From Campylobacter geochelonis (GTDB lineage: Bacteria; Campylobacterota; Campylobacteria; Campylobacterales; Campylobacteraceae), in NCBI RefSeq assembly GCF_013201685.1, contig NZ_CP053844.1, forward strand, positions 1,612,001 to 1,676,000: a stretch of DNA of 64,000 bases. The letters are read 5' to 3'. Numbering within the stretch: the first letter of the stretch is position 1; each line of letters begins with the position of its first letter. The notes under the pieces were generated by a model that was not told the origin of the DNA, made no database searches, and saw only the letters and a program-made list of their open reading frames with translations. Made by a program: the position numbers and the translations under genes. This document shows positions 16,816 to 25,311 of the stretch, piece by piece.

Positions 16816-18997
16816 CTTTTGCGTTTAATCCTATCTCTTTTTTTAAGCTAATTTTTGATGAGTTTAGTATAATCCCTGCTGTGTGAGCAAGATGAACTGT
16901 TCCTGCTAGAACTGGCGTTAAAAGCCCAACCGCAGCGAGTGCTACACCAAGAATGTTTGTCCCCATACCTATATAATAATTTTGATTTACAGTCTTTAAA
17001 CTAAGCTTGCTAATATCGTATAAATTTACCACATCTAGCGGATGAGAGTGAGTTATAGCGATATTTGAAACCTCTATAGCTGCCTCACTTCCACCACTTG
17101 CAAAAGAAATTCCAACATCAGCTAAGCTAAGCGCTAAGGTGTCATTTATCCCATCGCCTATCATGACGATTTTGTTATATTTTTTACGTAAATTTCTTAT
17201 AATCTCAGCTTTATCTTGTGGCATTAAATCTGCATAAACCTCATCAAATCCATACTCTCTAGCAAAAGCACTAGCGACTTTTGTCTCATCGCCACTTAGT
17301 AAAACTAGATGCTTTACCCCTCTTTTTCTAAGCATTTTTAGCATATCTTGAGTATTTTCTCTAACTTTATGTTTAAAGCCGATTACGCCTATAGCCTTTC
17401 CATCTTTTGCAACAAAAACAACGCTTTTGCCCTCATCTAATAATCTAGCCAAATCCTTTTGATACTCTAAAATATCTACTTTATACTCTCTTAAAAGCTT
17501 TGCATTGCCGATTAAAATCTTAGCGCCATCATGCTCGCCACTTACTCCAAGACCAGCTAAAACTTCTGAGCTTGCTTTAAAGTTAGCGCTTATACCAAGC
17601 TCTTGAGCTTTTTTACATATCGCAACAGCTAGTGGATGAGTGTTTCTTCTTTCTAGCATATAAGCAAGAGAAAATAGGGTCTTTTCATCAAATTTTGTTA
17701 TAATATCTGTGATTTCTGGCTCTTTTGTTGTTAAAGTTCCAGTCTTATCAAAGCAGAAAACATCGCTATCGCTCACTGCTTCAAGGTATTTTCCACCTTT
17801 GATTAAAATTCCCTCTTTTGCTCCCCTTGCAATACCTGCACTTACTGCAGAACTTGCTGCTAAAACAGTCGAACAAGGGCAAGACATCACTATCATAACC
17901 GCAAACGCTCTTGCAAAAGAACCAGTTAATCCAAATGTTAAAACAGTTAACAAACTGCCTAGTTTAAGCGTTCTTGCGGCTAGTTTTTGTGCTGCGATTT
18001 CGCCGTCTGATTTTACAGACAAAGACTTTTCTACCTCTTTTATAACTCGCCCGATATAAGTCTCATCATCTTTTGCTCTAACTTCGACTAAGATTCTACC
18101 TTTTTCTATAAATGTATTTGCAAAAACTTCATCATTTTTTGTCTTAGTCTCAGCTTCGCTTCTACCATTTATAATACTCTCATCAATCAGCGCCTGTCCA
18201 CTTACGATAAGCCCATCTACTGGGATTTTCTCGCCACTTCTACAAGCTAAAATATCGCCTGGCTTTATCAAGCTTAAGTCAGTTTCGATTTCTAAATCGC
18301 CTTCTAATTTATACGCTTTTTTAACATCATTTTTGATTAAATTTCTAATCTCTCTTTTTGACTTTTCAGCCGTATAATCCTCAAAAAGCATACTTCCACG
18401 AAGTATATAAATAATCTCAAAAGCCGCCGTTGCTTGCGAGCCAAAGATAGCTAAAAGAAGCGAAAATGTCATGAAAGTTTGAAGCGTAAAGCGCCTGTTT
18501 TTAACATCATCTAAACTCTCTTTAAAAAGTGGAATTGCAGCTACTAAAGAGACGATGCCAACAAGCGAAAGTGGGGTTGAAGCAACCGCAACTCCTAAAA
18601 TGCTCTCTTTTATAAAAACATACGCCGCAAAAACGCTAAGTACAGCAAACTCTAAAAGACGCCTTTTCCAAGGAATGGGCGTTGAGATTTTACAGCTGCT
18701 ACAAACTTCGCAAGCTGGCTTTGAAAGCTCTTTTTTCTCTAAAGTTCTGTTTCTCACAGTTTTTTGCTCTATTTTAGGAGCGTCAAAAGCTTTGAAAATA
18801 GCTAGAATTTCGTTTATGCTTATGTTTTTAGGGTTAAAATTTATGATAACTGAGTGGCATTTTTCATTTATCCTAAAGGCTAAATTTTCTTTAGCTAAAA
18901 TAGATGAAATCAGCCTTATCTGCGCTTTGTTAAAGTTCTTTGACTTAAGTCTGATACGAGTTTTTGTCTGGCTTTTAATGGTGATATTATTTAACAT
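16793..18997 (-). CDS. CPC-type P1B ATPase with altered actuator loop
   Basis: 734-aa heavy-metal-type P-type ATPase and first gene of the block. N-terminal HMA2-like domain with QTKTRIRLK (10-18) and a CxxCxxC cluster (Cys96, 99, 102). The metal-site helix carries CPC (373-375), phosphorylation Asp is D417 in DKTGT, and HP and GDGIND are present. The actuator loop reads NGRS (277-280) where TGES is expected, so the glutamate that drives dephosphorylation is missing; GDGINDTLAL also lacks the usual proline. It may pump slowly, act as a sensor or partner the second ATPase. GGAT precedes the ATG; a Fur-like box covers the promoter. Confidence 0.82.
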   Translation of the reverse strand: MLNNITIKSQTKTRIRLKSKNFNKAQIRLISSILAKENLAFRINEKCHSVIINFNPKNISINEILAIFKAFDAPKIEQKTVRNRTLEKKELSKPACEVCSSCKISTPIPWKRRLLEFAVLSVFAAYVFIKESILGVAVASTPLSLVGIVSLVAAIPLFKESLDDVKNRRFTLQTFMTFSLLLAIFGSQATAAFEIIYILRGSMLFEDYTAEKSKREIRNLIKNDVKKAYKLEGDLEIETDLSLIKPGDILACRSGEKIPVDGLIVSGQALIDESIINGRSEAETKTKNDEVFANTFIEKGRILVEVRAKDDETYIGRVIKEVEKSLSVKSDGEIAAQKLAARTLKLGSLLTVLTFGLTGSFARAFAVMIVMSCPCSTVLAASSAVSAGIARGAKEGILIKGGKYLEAVSDSDVFCFDKTGTLTTKEPEITDIITKFDEKTLFSLAYMLERRNTHPLAVAICKKAQELGISANFKASSEVLAGLGVSGEHDGAKILIGNAKLLREYKVDILEYQKDLARLLDEGKSVVFVAKDGKAIGVIGFKHKVRENTQDMLKMLRKRGVKHLVLLSGDETKVASAFAREYGFDEVYADLMPQDKAEIIRNLRKKYNKIVMIGDGINDTLALSLADVGISFASGGSEAAIEVSNIAITHSHPLDVVNLYDISKLSLKTVNQNYYIGMGTNILGVALAAVGLLTPVLAGTVHLAHTAGIILNSSKISLKKEIGLNAKDDRVAKQ

Positions 18998-19015
18998 TTA
19001 TATCCATTTCTTTTT

Positions 19016-19034
19016 TACAATAATTATCATTATA
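19016..19034 (-). promoter_or_regulatory. Putative Fur box over the -10 of the metal block promoter
   Basis: On the minus strand this reads TATAATGATAATTATTGTA, agreeing with the Fur consensus GATAATGATAATCATTATC at 15 of 19 positions. Its first six bases are also a perfect TATAAT -10 box, 32-37 bases upstream of the first ATPase start. Bound Fur would block RNA polymerase, implying expression under iron limitation. Confidence 0.65.
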
Positions 19035-19122
19035 CTTTAATAAATTTAAAAATTTCTTTAAATTTATTAAAACTTAATTATACCATCATCTTAAATTTAT
19101 ACACTAAATTTAATAAAAATAT

Positions 19123-19707
19123 TTATATAAATTTAGCTAAAAAATCACTCTCATCATCGCACTTCATCGCACTACTCATCACGCAAACAGCGTTTGCTCC
19201 AGCGTTTAATGCATTTTTAAAATTTAGCTGATTTATCCCACCAAGTGCGTAAATCTCTCCATCAAAAACTTCTCTAACGCTAGTTATTAGCTTAGTTCCT
19301 TTTGGCGGTGTATTTTTACAATATGTGGGAAATATATGGCTCACACAAAGTGCATTTGCGCCCAAGCTAAGAGCAATCTTTGCCTCATCTACGCTATGAA
19401 TAGAGGCTGTTATATTTTTAAATTTAGCCAAATTTGAGCTATTTTTCTTTAAAATTTCAAGCGGTAGCCATACATCTTTATGTTCTAAATTTAGCGCTAC
19501 ATCTATAAAATTATGACAAAAAAGCTTCACGCCAAATTTAGAACAAACTTCTCTAATCTCTAAAAAAAGCCTCTCATACTCATCTTCTTTTAGCTCTTTT
19601 GCCCTACAAACTATCGCCCAAACTCTTGCTTCGCAAAGCTTTTCTATCTTTAACGCCACCTGCTTATCACACAACGCTAAATTTAAAATCGCTACAACTT
19701 TAGCCAT
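19123..19707 (-). CDS. ThiE/TenI-like TIM-barrel protein
   Basis: 194-aa protein of the thiamine phosphate synthase/TenI superfamily, at the end of the thiSFGH run. Superfamily features include SIHSVDEAKIALSLGANALCVSHIFPT (about 108-134) and YALGGIN near 160. It lacks the clear DD and TK residues that bind pyrophosphate in true ThiE, and a much better ThiE is encoded at 62092-62700. A TenI-like role (thiazole tautomerisation) or a diverged ThiE partner for ThiG/ThiH is therefore more likely. Start is an ATG 33 bases after thiH. Confidence 0.72.
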   Translation of the reverse strand: MAKVVAILNLALCDKQVALKIEKLCEARVWAIVCRAKELKEDEYERLFLEIREVCSKFGVKLFCHNFIDVALNLEHKDVWLPLEILKKNSSNLAKFKNITASIHSVDEAKIALSLGANALCVSHIFPTYCKNTPPKGTKLITSVREVFDGEIYALGGINQLNFKNALNAGANAVCVMSSAMKCDDESDFLAKFI

Positions 19708-19739
19708 TTTACCGTGCTTTTAAGTAGTCTAAAACTCGT

Positions 19740-20882
19740 TTAGACATAGATATACTCGCTCATAAGTGGGTAAAAACCGCTATCTTTCACGCTTTTGCAT
19801 ACTTCATCAACGCTTCTTATATCATCGATTTCAAACTGATCATCGCCAGTTTTTTCACTATGTCCACCGATACCTACGCTAACTCCAGCTGAGAGTTTTG
19901 TGGCTGCGATTTTGATAGCATTATCTCTAAAACCAGCTCTTTCGCGAGTTGAAACCGTAATGCTAGCAAACGGCATAAAAAGGCGATAAGCCATAATCAC
20001 TTGTAAAAGCTCTTTTTCATGCACATCGCGTGGGTTAATCCTAGAGTTGTTTATAATCGGTCTTAGGCGCGGACAGGATAGTCCGATTTCTGCGTGAGGG
20101 TATTTTTGTGATATCAAATGTGCGTGAAGTCCAGTCGCAAAGGCATCTTTTCTAAAATCATCAAGCCCAAGCAAAGCAGCAAAACAAACCCCTCGCATTC
20201 CGCCCATTAGCGCTCTTTCTTGAGCGTTAAAGCGGTATGGGAAGACTCTTTTTGTGCCTTGAAGGTGGATTTTTTTATATTTTTCTAGATTATAAGTTTC
20301 TTGATAGACATTTACATAATCAACCCCACACTCGTGCAAATACGCGTATTCATCGACATTTAGCGGATAAATTTCTACTCCGATTACTTTAAAATACTCT
20401 CTTGCGATTTTGCAAGACTTGCCGATATATTCAACGCTTGAGCGTTGGCTCTCGCCAGTTAGGATTAAAATCTCTTCTAAATTTGTCTTTTTAATGTTTT
20501 CTAACTCAACCCTAAGCTGACTCTCATCTAGCTTTGCTCTTTTTATGTTATTGTGCAAACTAAATCCACAGTAAACGCAGTGGTTATCACAGTGGTTTGA
20601 GATGTAAAGTGGAGTAAAAATGTTGATATTATTTCCAAATTTAGCTCTTGTTTTGGCTTGAGCGATTTGTGCCATATCTTCGATAAACTCAGCTGCTGCT
20701 GGGCTTAAAAGAGCTCCAAAATCACGCACACTCAACTCATCTTTTTCAATAGCTTTTAAAACATCAAATTTGCTAAATTTAGCATAGTCAAACTCAGCGC
20801 GAGCGGCTAAAACCTCATCCATAATCTCACTACCAATATCTTGCATACCCTCAAGATATGCCATATGATCGCTTTTTTGCAC
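19740..20882 (-). CDS. thiH: ThiH, radical SAM tyrosine lyase
   Basis: Cleaves tyrosine to dehydroglycine and p-cresol for thiazole synthesis in anaerobic-type thiamine biosynthesis. The radical SAM cluster motif CxxxCxxC is seen as CDNHCVYCG near residue 98-106, and a Biotin/ThiH-associated C-terminal domain follows (GLSCPRLRP near 270, STRERAGFRDNAIKI near 318). Length of 380 aa is normal. The frame starts at a GTG 2 bases from the end of thiG; an ATG six codons later is an alternative. Use of ThiH rather than glycine oxidase suits a microaerophile. Confidence 0.95.
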   Translation of the reverse strand: MQKSDHMAYLEGMQDIGSEIMDEVLAARAEFDYAKFSKFDVLKAIEKDELSVRDFGALLSPAAAEFIEDMAQIAQAKTRAKFGNNINIFTPLYISNHCDNHCVYCGFSLHNNIKRAKLDESQLRVELENIKKTNLEEILILTGESQRSSVEYIGKSCKIAREYFKVIGVEIYPLNVDEYAYLHECGVDYVNVYQETYNLEKYKKIHLQGTKRVFPYRFNAQERALMGGMRGVCFAALLGLDDFRKDAFATGLHAHLISQKYPHAEIGLSCPRLRPIINNSRINPRDVHEKELLQVIMAYRLFMPFASITVSTRERAGFRDNAIKIAATKLSAGVSVGIGGHSEKTGDDQFEIDDIRSVDEVCKSVKDSGFYPLMSEYIYV

Positions 20883-20884
20883 GA

Positions 20885-21649
20885 CTAATCCCTTAAAAAG
20901 CCAGTTAGTGGCGAGCTAGCGCTTGCTTTGCTTTTTACACTTCCAAAACCAGCAAGATAGCCCTCTCTTCCAGCTACAATGGCATTTTTAAACGCTCTTG
21001 CCATCATAACTATATCGCTTGATGTAGCAATAGCAGTATTTGCCATCACAGCCGCACATCCCATCTCCATCGCCTCACACGCTTGAGATGGACGTCCGAT
21101 ACCTGCATCAACGATGATTGGAGTTTTTATCTCGCTTACTAAAATCTCTATCATTCTTTTCATAACTAGGCCTTGATTGCTCCCAATCGGCGAAGCTAGC
21201 GGCATAACCGAAGCAACTCCAGCATTTACTAAATCCCTTGCGAAATTTAAATCTGGATACATATAAGCTAGCACCACAAAGCCCTCTTTAGCTAGAGTTT
21301 CAGTCGCTTTTAGCGTTTCGTTGTTATCTGGAAAAAGATATTTGCTATCTCTTATCACTTCAAGTTTTATAAAGTCACCACAGCCTAGCTCTCTTGAAAG
21401 TCTTGCTATGCGAACCGCCTCATCAGCGTTTCTTGCGCCACTTGTATTTGGTAAAATCGTGATGTTTTTTGGTATGTAGTTTAAGATATTTTCCACCCTG
21501 CTTTCGCCAACTCTTCTAAGCGCTAGAGTGATGATTTGCGTGTTGGCTTCTTTTATACACGCATCGATTAGGCTTGGATCAAACTTGCCAGAACCTAAAA
21601 TAAACCGCGAACTAAACTCTTTATCCCCTAGTATAAAACTATCTTTCAT
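20885..21649 (-). CDS. thiG: ThiG, thiazole synthase
   Basis: Condenses deoxyxylulose phosphate, dehydroglycine and ThiS-thiocarboxylate into the thiazole phosphate carboxylate. The 254-aa TIM barrel shows family motifs LGSGKFD near residue 18, [15 protein letters not shown] near 66-80, [12 protein letters not shown] near 150 and [18 protein letters not shown] near 181. AAGGAAAAAGG lies upstream of the ATG. It sits between thiF and thiH with short gaps, in one operon. Confidence 0.95.
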   Translation of the reverse strand: MKDSFILGDKEFSSRFILGSGKFDPSLIDACIKEANTQIITLALRRVGESRVENILNYIPKNITILPNTSGARNADEAVRIARLSRELGCGDFIKLEVIRDSKYLFPDNNETLKATETLAKEGFVVLAYMYPDLNFARDLVNAGVASVMPLASPIGSNQGLVMKRMIEILVSEIKTPIIVDAGIGRPSQACEAMEMGCAAVMANTAIATSSDIVMMARAFKNAIVAGREGYLAGFGSVKSKASASSPLTGFLRD

Positions 21650-21667
21650 ACCTTTTTCCTTATCTTT

Positions 21668-22297
21668 TTAAGCTTTAAATTCTTTCATGATAATTCGCAA
21701 AATCATATTTGCTTGATGAGCTGCGCACATCATCACACGAGGCGCCATTATGCCGATACTCATATCACTTTTCTTATCGCCACAGATATATATATTTAAG
21801 CCAAATTTAGTAGTTTTAACCAAATTTGAACTCTCATATCCAGACATTCCAGAACCCATAACAAAAGTTTTATCTAAATTTTTTGACGCAAATTCTGCTA
21901 TCATCGCCTTTGTATCAGCTTTATCAAACGCTTCGCAAATAATACTCTCATCTTTTAAAATTTCATCTAAATTTTGCCTGTTTAAGACTAAATTTAGCGT
22001 CGTTGCATTTACAAAAGGATTTATTTTTAAAATATGCTCTTTAAGCGCTTGCGTTTTTAGCTTGCCGATATCTTCAGTTGTATAAATTTGGCGGTTTAGG
22101 TTGCTTGCTTCGATTGTATCAAAATCAATTAAAAGCAAATTTGCCACTCCAACGCGAGCTAGCATAACAGCGATATTTGAGCCAAGCCCACCAAGTCCAA
22201 GTATGGCAACTCTTGCGTTTTTAACCGCTTGATTTACATCTTTTGGATTTCTTGAGTTTAGATCTGTTTGTTTTAACTGCTTTTCTAAATTTAGCAT
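21668..22297 (-). CDS. thiF: ThiF, ThiS adenylyltransferase
   Basis: E1-like enzyme that adenylates the C-terminal glycine of ThiS before sulfur transfer. It has the dinucleotide-type GLGGLGSNIA motif, DFDTIEASNLNRQ for nucleotide binding, and a downstream GMSGYESSN. The zinc cysteines of larger MoeB/ThiF proteins are not obvious. An upstream frame extends into thiS through TTG and GTG codons; I prefer the ATG at 22297 (209 aa), 7 bases after the thiS stop, but a GTG start inside thiS cannot be excluded. Confidence 0.88.
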   Translation of the reverse strand: MLNLEKQLKQTDLNSRNPKDVNQAVKNARVAILGLGGLGSNIAVMLARVGVANLLLIDFDTIEASNLNRQIYTTEDIGKLKTQALKEHILKINPFVNATTLNLVLNRQNLDEILKDESIICEAFDKADTKAMIAEFASKNLDKTFVMGSGMSGYESSNLVKTTKFGLNIYICGDKKSDMSIGIMAPRVMMCAAHQANMILRIIMKEFKA

Positions 22298-22304
22298 TTT
22301 ACTT

Positions 22305-22505
22305 TCAACCACCACCGACAAATTCGACTATTTCGTAACTTTTACCATCGCTTAAATTTGTCGCTTTCCACAGCGTTTTTGATAAAATCTCGCCATCTTT
22401 TTCAACAGCAACTCTATCTAAGCAAAAACCATTTTGCTCTAGATACTCAAAAACACTCAAACCTTCGCTAACTTCAGCGAACTCTCCATTTATTTTAATT
22501 TTCAC
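22305..22505 (-). CDS. thiS: ThiS, sulfur carrier protein
   Basis: Ubiquitin-like 66-aa carrier whose C-terminal glycine is adenylated and thiocarboxylated to supply sulfur for the thiazole ring. The beta-grasp pattern (MKIKINGEFAEV start, LLS-like SVFEYLEQNG, RVAVEKDGEI) and the terminal VEFVGGG support the call. The gene overlaps the end of the ABC-F gene by 11 bases and is followed within 7 bases by thiF, heading the thiSFGH run. Confidence 0.92.
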   Translation of the reverse strand: MKIKINGEFAEVSEGLSVFEYLEQNGFCLDRVAVEKDGEILSKTLWKATNLSDGKSYEIVEFVGGG

Positions 22506-24081
22506 CTAAACTCTCTCTATACTCTTCAAAACTTCCTCTAAAATCGACTATCTCGCCATCGCCTTTTAAATGAAGTATTCTGTTTGCAAACGCATCGATT
22601 AACTCTCTATCATGGCTTACACAAATCGCACTTCCTTCAAATTTATAAAGCGCCTCGCCAAGTGCGATGATAGCTTCTAAATCAAGGTGGTTGTTTGGCT
22701 CATCAAGAACTAGTAAATTTGGTTTTAAAAGCATAAGATGACTTAAGGCAACTCTGTGCTTTTCGCCTCCACTTAGCGCGCCAACGGCTTTTTCTTGTTC
22801 AGCCCCACTAAAAAGCATTCTTCCAAGACATTTTCTAATCTCATCTAAATCTTTGTTTTTCTCATCTTGAAGATACTCATAAAGTTTTAAATTTCCTTTA
22901 ATTTTGTTATTTGTATCTTGCGCGAAATATCCAAGCTCGATAGTTGCGCCTATGTGAACGCTTCCACTATCTGGTTTTAATTCACCTGTTATGATTTTAC
23001 AAAGCGTGCTTTTACCAACGCCGTTTGAGCCTACGACTGCAACTTTATCGCCTTTTTCGAGTTTAAAGTTAAAGTTTTTAAAGATAACTTTGTCATCAAA
23101 ACTTTTGTTAATCTCTTTTAACTCAACTAGCTCGTTTCCTATCTCGCGGTTTAGTCTAAAAAGTATGCTTGGATCTCTTCTTGAAGAGGTTGCGATATCA
23201 CTTACATCAAGCTTTTCAAGGCGTTTTTGCCTGCTTGTTGCTTGCTTTGCTTTGCTTGCGTTTGCGCTAAATCTAGCTATAAATTTCTCTAAATCCTCTT
23301 TTTCTTTTAGCTTCTTATCGCGCTCCATTTCAGCTTGTTTTGCGACTAAATTTGAAGCGATATACCAGTCATCATAAGTGCCACTAAATTCGCGGATTTT
23401 TTTGAAATCCACATCTAAGATATGAGTGCAGACTCTGTTTAAAAAGTGCCTATCATGGCTTATAACAACCAAAGTTCCATCATGGCGATTTAGCTCGTTT
23501 TCAAGCCACGCGATAGCATCGATATCAAGGTTGTTTGTAGGCTCATCTAAGAAAAGTACATCTGGTTTTGGAAACAGCACTTGAGCTAGTAAAACCTTAA
23601 ATTTATCGCTAGTTTCAATCTCGCTCATTAGCTTATCATAATCAAACAGCCCAAGGCTAGATAGTATTTTCTCACACCTTGTTTCATACTCATAAGTTGG
23701 ATCTTCTTCAGCACTTATCATCTCAAGTTCGCTTAAGCGGTTGTTTATCTCATCTGTAAACTCCTCGCTCATATAAAGCTTTTCTTTCTCTTTGATAGCG
23801 TCATATAGGCGTTTGTTGCCATATAAAACTGCATCTTTTAAAGTGAAATTTTCAAAAGCAAACTGATCTTGTCCTAAAACTCCAACCTTTAGCCCAGTAT
23901 CGATAAATATCTCACCGCTACTGCATTCGGCTTCACCACTTAAAATTTTTAAAAATGTGGACTTTCCAGCGCCATTTGCGCCAATTAGTCCGTATCTGTT
24001 GCCACGATCAAGCTTTAAATTTATATCCTCAAACAAAACTTGTGAGGCAAATCTCATCGTTAAGCTCTTTACTTCTACCAT
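22495..24081 (-). CDS. ABC-F family ATPase (YbiT-like)
   Basis: Soluble ABC-F protein with two nucleotide-binding domains and no membrane segments. Seen: first Walker A GANGAGKST near residue 34, LFLDEPTNNLDIDAIAWLE near 174, a charged inter-domain linker around 245-300 (ARFSANASKAKQATSRQKR), second Walker A GSNGVGKST near 352, signature LSGGEKHRVAL and LVLDEPNNHLDLEAI. At 528 aa with a short linker it resembles YbiT, a ribosome-associated translation factor. It is upstream of thiS with an 11-base overlap, so it may be co-transcribed with the thiamine genes without functional relation. Confidence 0.88.
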   Translation of the reverse strand: MVEVKSLTMRFASQVLFEDINLKLDRGNRYGLIGANGAGKSTFLKILSGEAECSSGEIFIDTGLKVGVLGQDQFAFENFTLKDAVLYGNKRLYDAIKEKEKLYMSEEFTDEINNRLSELEMISAEEDPTYEYETRCEKILSSLGLFDYDKLMSEIETSDKFKVLLAQVLFPKPDVLFLDEPTNNLDIDAIAWLENELNRHDGTLVVISHDRHFLNRVCTHILDVDFKKIREFSGTYDDWYIASNLVAKQAEMERDKKLKEKEDLEKFIARFSANASKAKQATSRQKRLEKLDVSDIATSSRRDPSILFRLNREIGNELVELKEINKSFDDKVIFKNFNFKLEKGDKVAVVGSNGVGKSTLCKIITGELKPDSGSVHIGATIELGYFAQDTNNKIKGNLKLYEYLQDEKNKDLDEIRKCLGRMLFSGAEQEKAVGALSGGEKHRVALSHLMLLKPNLLVLDEPNNHLDLEAIIALGEALYKFEGSAICVSHDRELIDAFANRILHLKGDGEIVDFRGSFEEYRESLGEN

Positions 24082-24108
24082 AATTTTCCTTAAATCACTA
24101 GTGCTTTA

Positions 24109-25302
24109 TCAGTGTAAATTTTCGTTTAATTTTACTGTTTTTTTGTTATACGATGCTGTTATTTTCCCACTTTGGCTATCTTGTCTAAAGTGCAAACTGT
24201 TTAGGTTGCAAAGCTCTAAACCTTTAAAAATTTCTTTATCAAATTTAAACTCTTTATTCGCCTCTTGAAGTTTTTTGGCTTCCACGCTTGAGATATAAAT
24301 TTTAGTTCCTTCTAAAATAGCTATGCCAGCATCGACTATACAGTCATCTCCCAAAGGAATTCCAGTTACAGAGTTTGCGCCTAAAAGCGCTCTTTTACCA
24401 ACACTTATAGCATTTCCACTAGTTCCACTTAAAACTCCTAGTATAGAAGCTCCACCACCTATATCGCTTCCATCTCCTACGATAACGCTACTGCTGATTC
24501 GTCCCTCTACCATCGCTTTACCTGTAGTTCCGGCGTTAAAATTTACATAGCTTGCTCCTGGCATTATCGTTGTGCCATCTGCTAAATGCGCACCTAAGCG
24601 AACTTTTGAGCTATCAAGGACTCTAACGCTATCATTTGGTACTATATGACTTAAAAATCTTGGGAATTTATCCACGCTTAGGATAGTTGGATACGCCCCA
24701 CTCATCTTAAGCCAAATTTCGTTTTCTTTAAGCCACTCAAGTTCGATTGGCTTTGATTGCAAATCCCACGCTACATTTGGTAAAACTCCAAACGCGCCAT
24801 CTAAATTTAGACTTCTTAACGCAACTTTTCCCAAAGATAGCAAGTATAGTTTTAAATACACACTCTCAACGCTTTTTGGCGCTTTATCTTCAAAAATAAA
24901 TGTCGCACAAAAGTTATCTTCACCATCTTCTGATAAAATTTCATCTATTGTCATAAAATTTTGCAAATTCTTATGAGAATTTCCATCTACTTCATCAACC
25001 AAAAAGTCAAAAATTTCTAAAACCTTATCAACAACATCTCTATCTAGCTTAGCTACAAACTCGCTACCTTTGGTATCAACCTTGATTCCACACTCTTGTA
25101 ACGCCCAAAATAGCACCGCAAAACTTGCATAATTTTCTTTATAGTTTATAACAGCATAATTTGCACAAAGCGTTTTTTCTTCATCTAAAAAACTTTTTTC
25201 TACTCTTGCTACTGCCCACGCGATAGGCTCTTTATAGCCATCTTGGGATTTGATTTTATCAACAAATTTGTTTAAATCTTCTTTATTTTTTATCTTTTTC
25301 AT
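24109..25302 (-). CDS. dapD: DapD, tetrahydrodipicolinate N-succinyltransferase
   Basis: Succinylates tetrahydrodipicolinate on the route to meso-diaminopimelate and lysine. The 397-aa protein is the long epsilonproteobacterial form: an N-terminal domain of about 200 residues, then a left-handed beta-helix of hexapeptide repeats (VRLGAHLADGTTIMPGAS near 235-252, VIVGDGSDIGGGASILG near 275). GGAAAG precedes the ATG at 25302; a TTG one codon upstream is ignored. It is 9 bases downstream of mrp on the same strand, so the two are probably co-transcribed. Confidence 0.93.
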   Translation of the reverse strand: MKKIKNKEDLNKFVDKIKSQDGYKEPIAWAVARVEKSFLDEEKTLCANYAVINYKENYASFAVLFWALQECGIKVDTKGSEFVAKLDRDVVDKVLEIFDFLVDEVDGNSHKNLQNFMTIDEILSEDGEDNFCATFIFEDKAPKSVESVYLKLYLLSLGKVALRSLNLDGAFGVLPNVAWDLQSKPIELEWLKENEIWLKMSGAYPTILSVDKFPRFLSHIVPNDSVRVLDSSKVRLGAHLADGTTIMPGASYVNFNAGTTGKAMVEGRISSSVIVGDGSDIGGGASILGVLSGTSGNAISVGKRALLGANSVTGIPLGDDCIVDAGIAILEGTKIYISSVEAKKLQEANKEFKFDKEIFKGLELCNLNSLHFRQDSQSGKITASYNKKTVKLNENLH

Positions 25303-25311
25303 CAACTTTCC

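Noticed and set aside
12100-19034. Ordinary copper or zinc efflux operon
   Set aside because: One ATPase lacks the CPC motif and the other lacks TGE, neither has a standard CxxC HMA domain, and the ferritin-like and small membrane proteins do not fit; not fully excluded.
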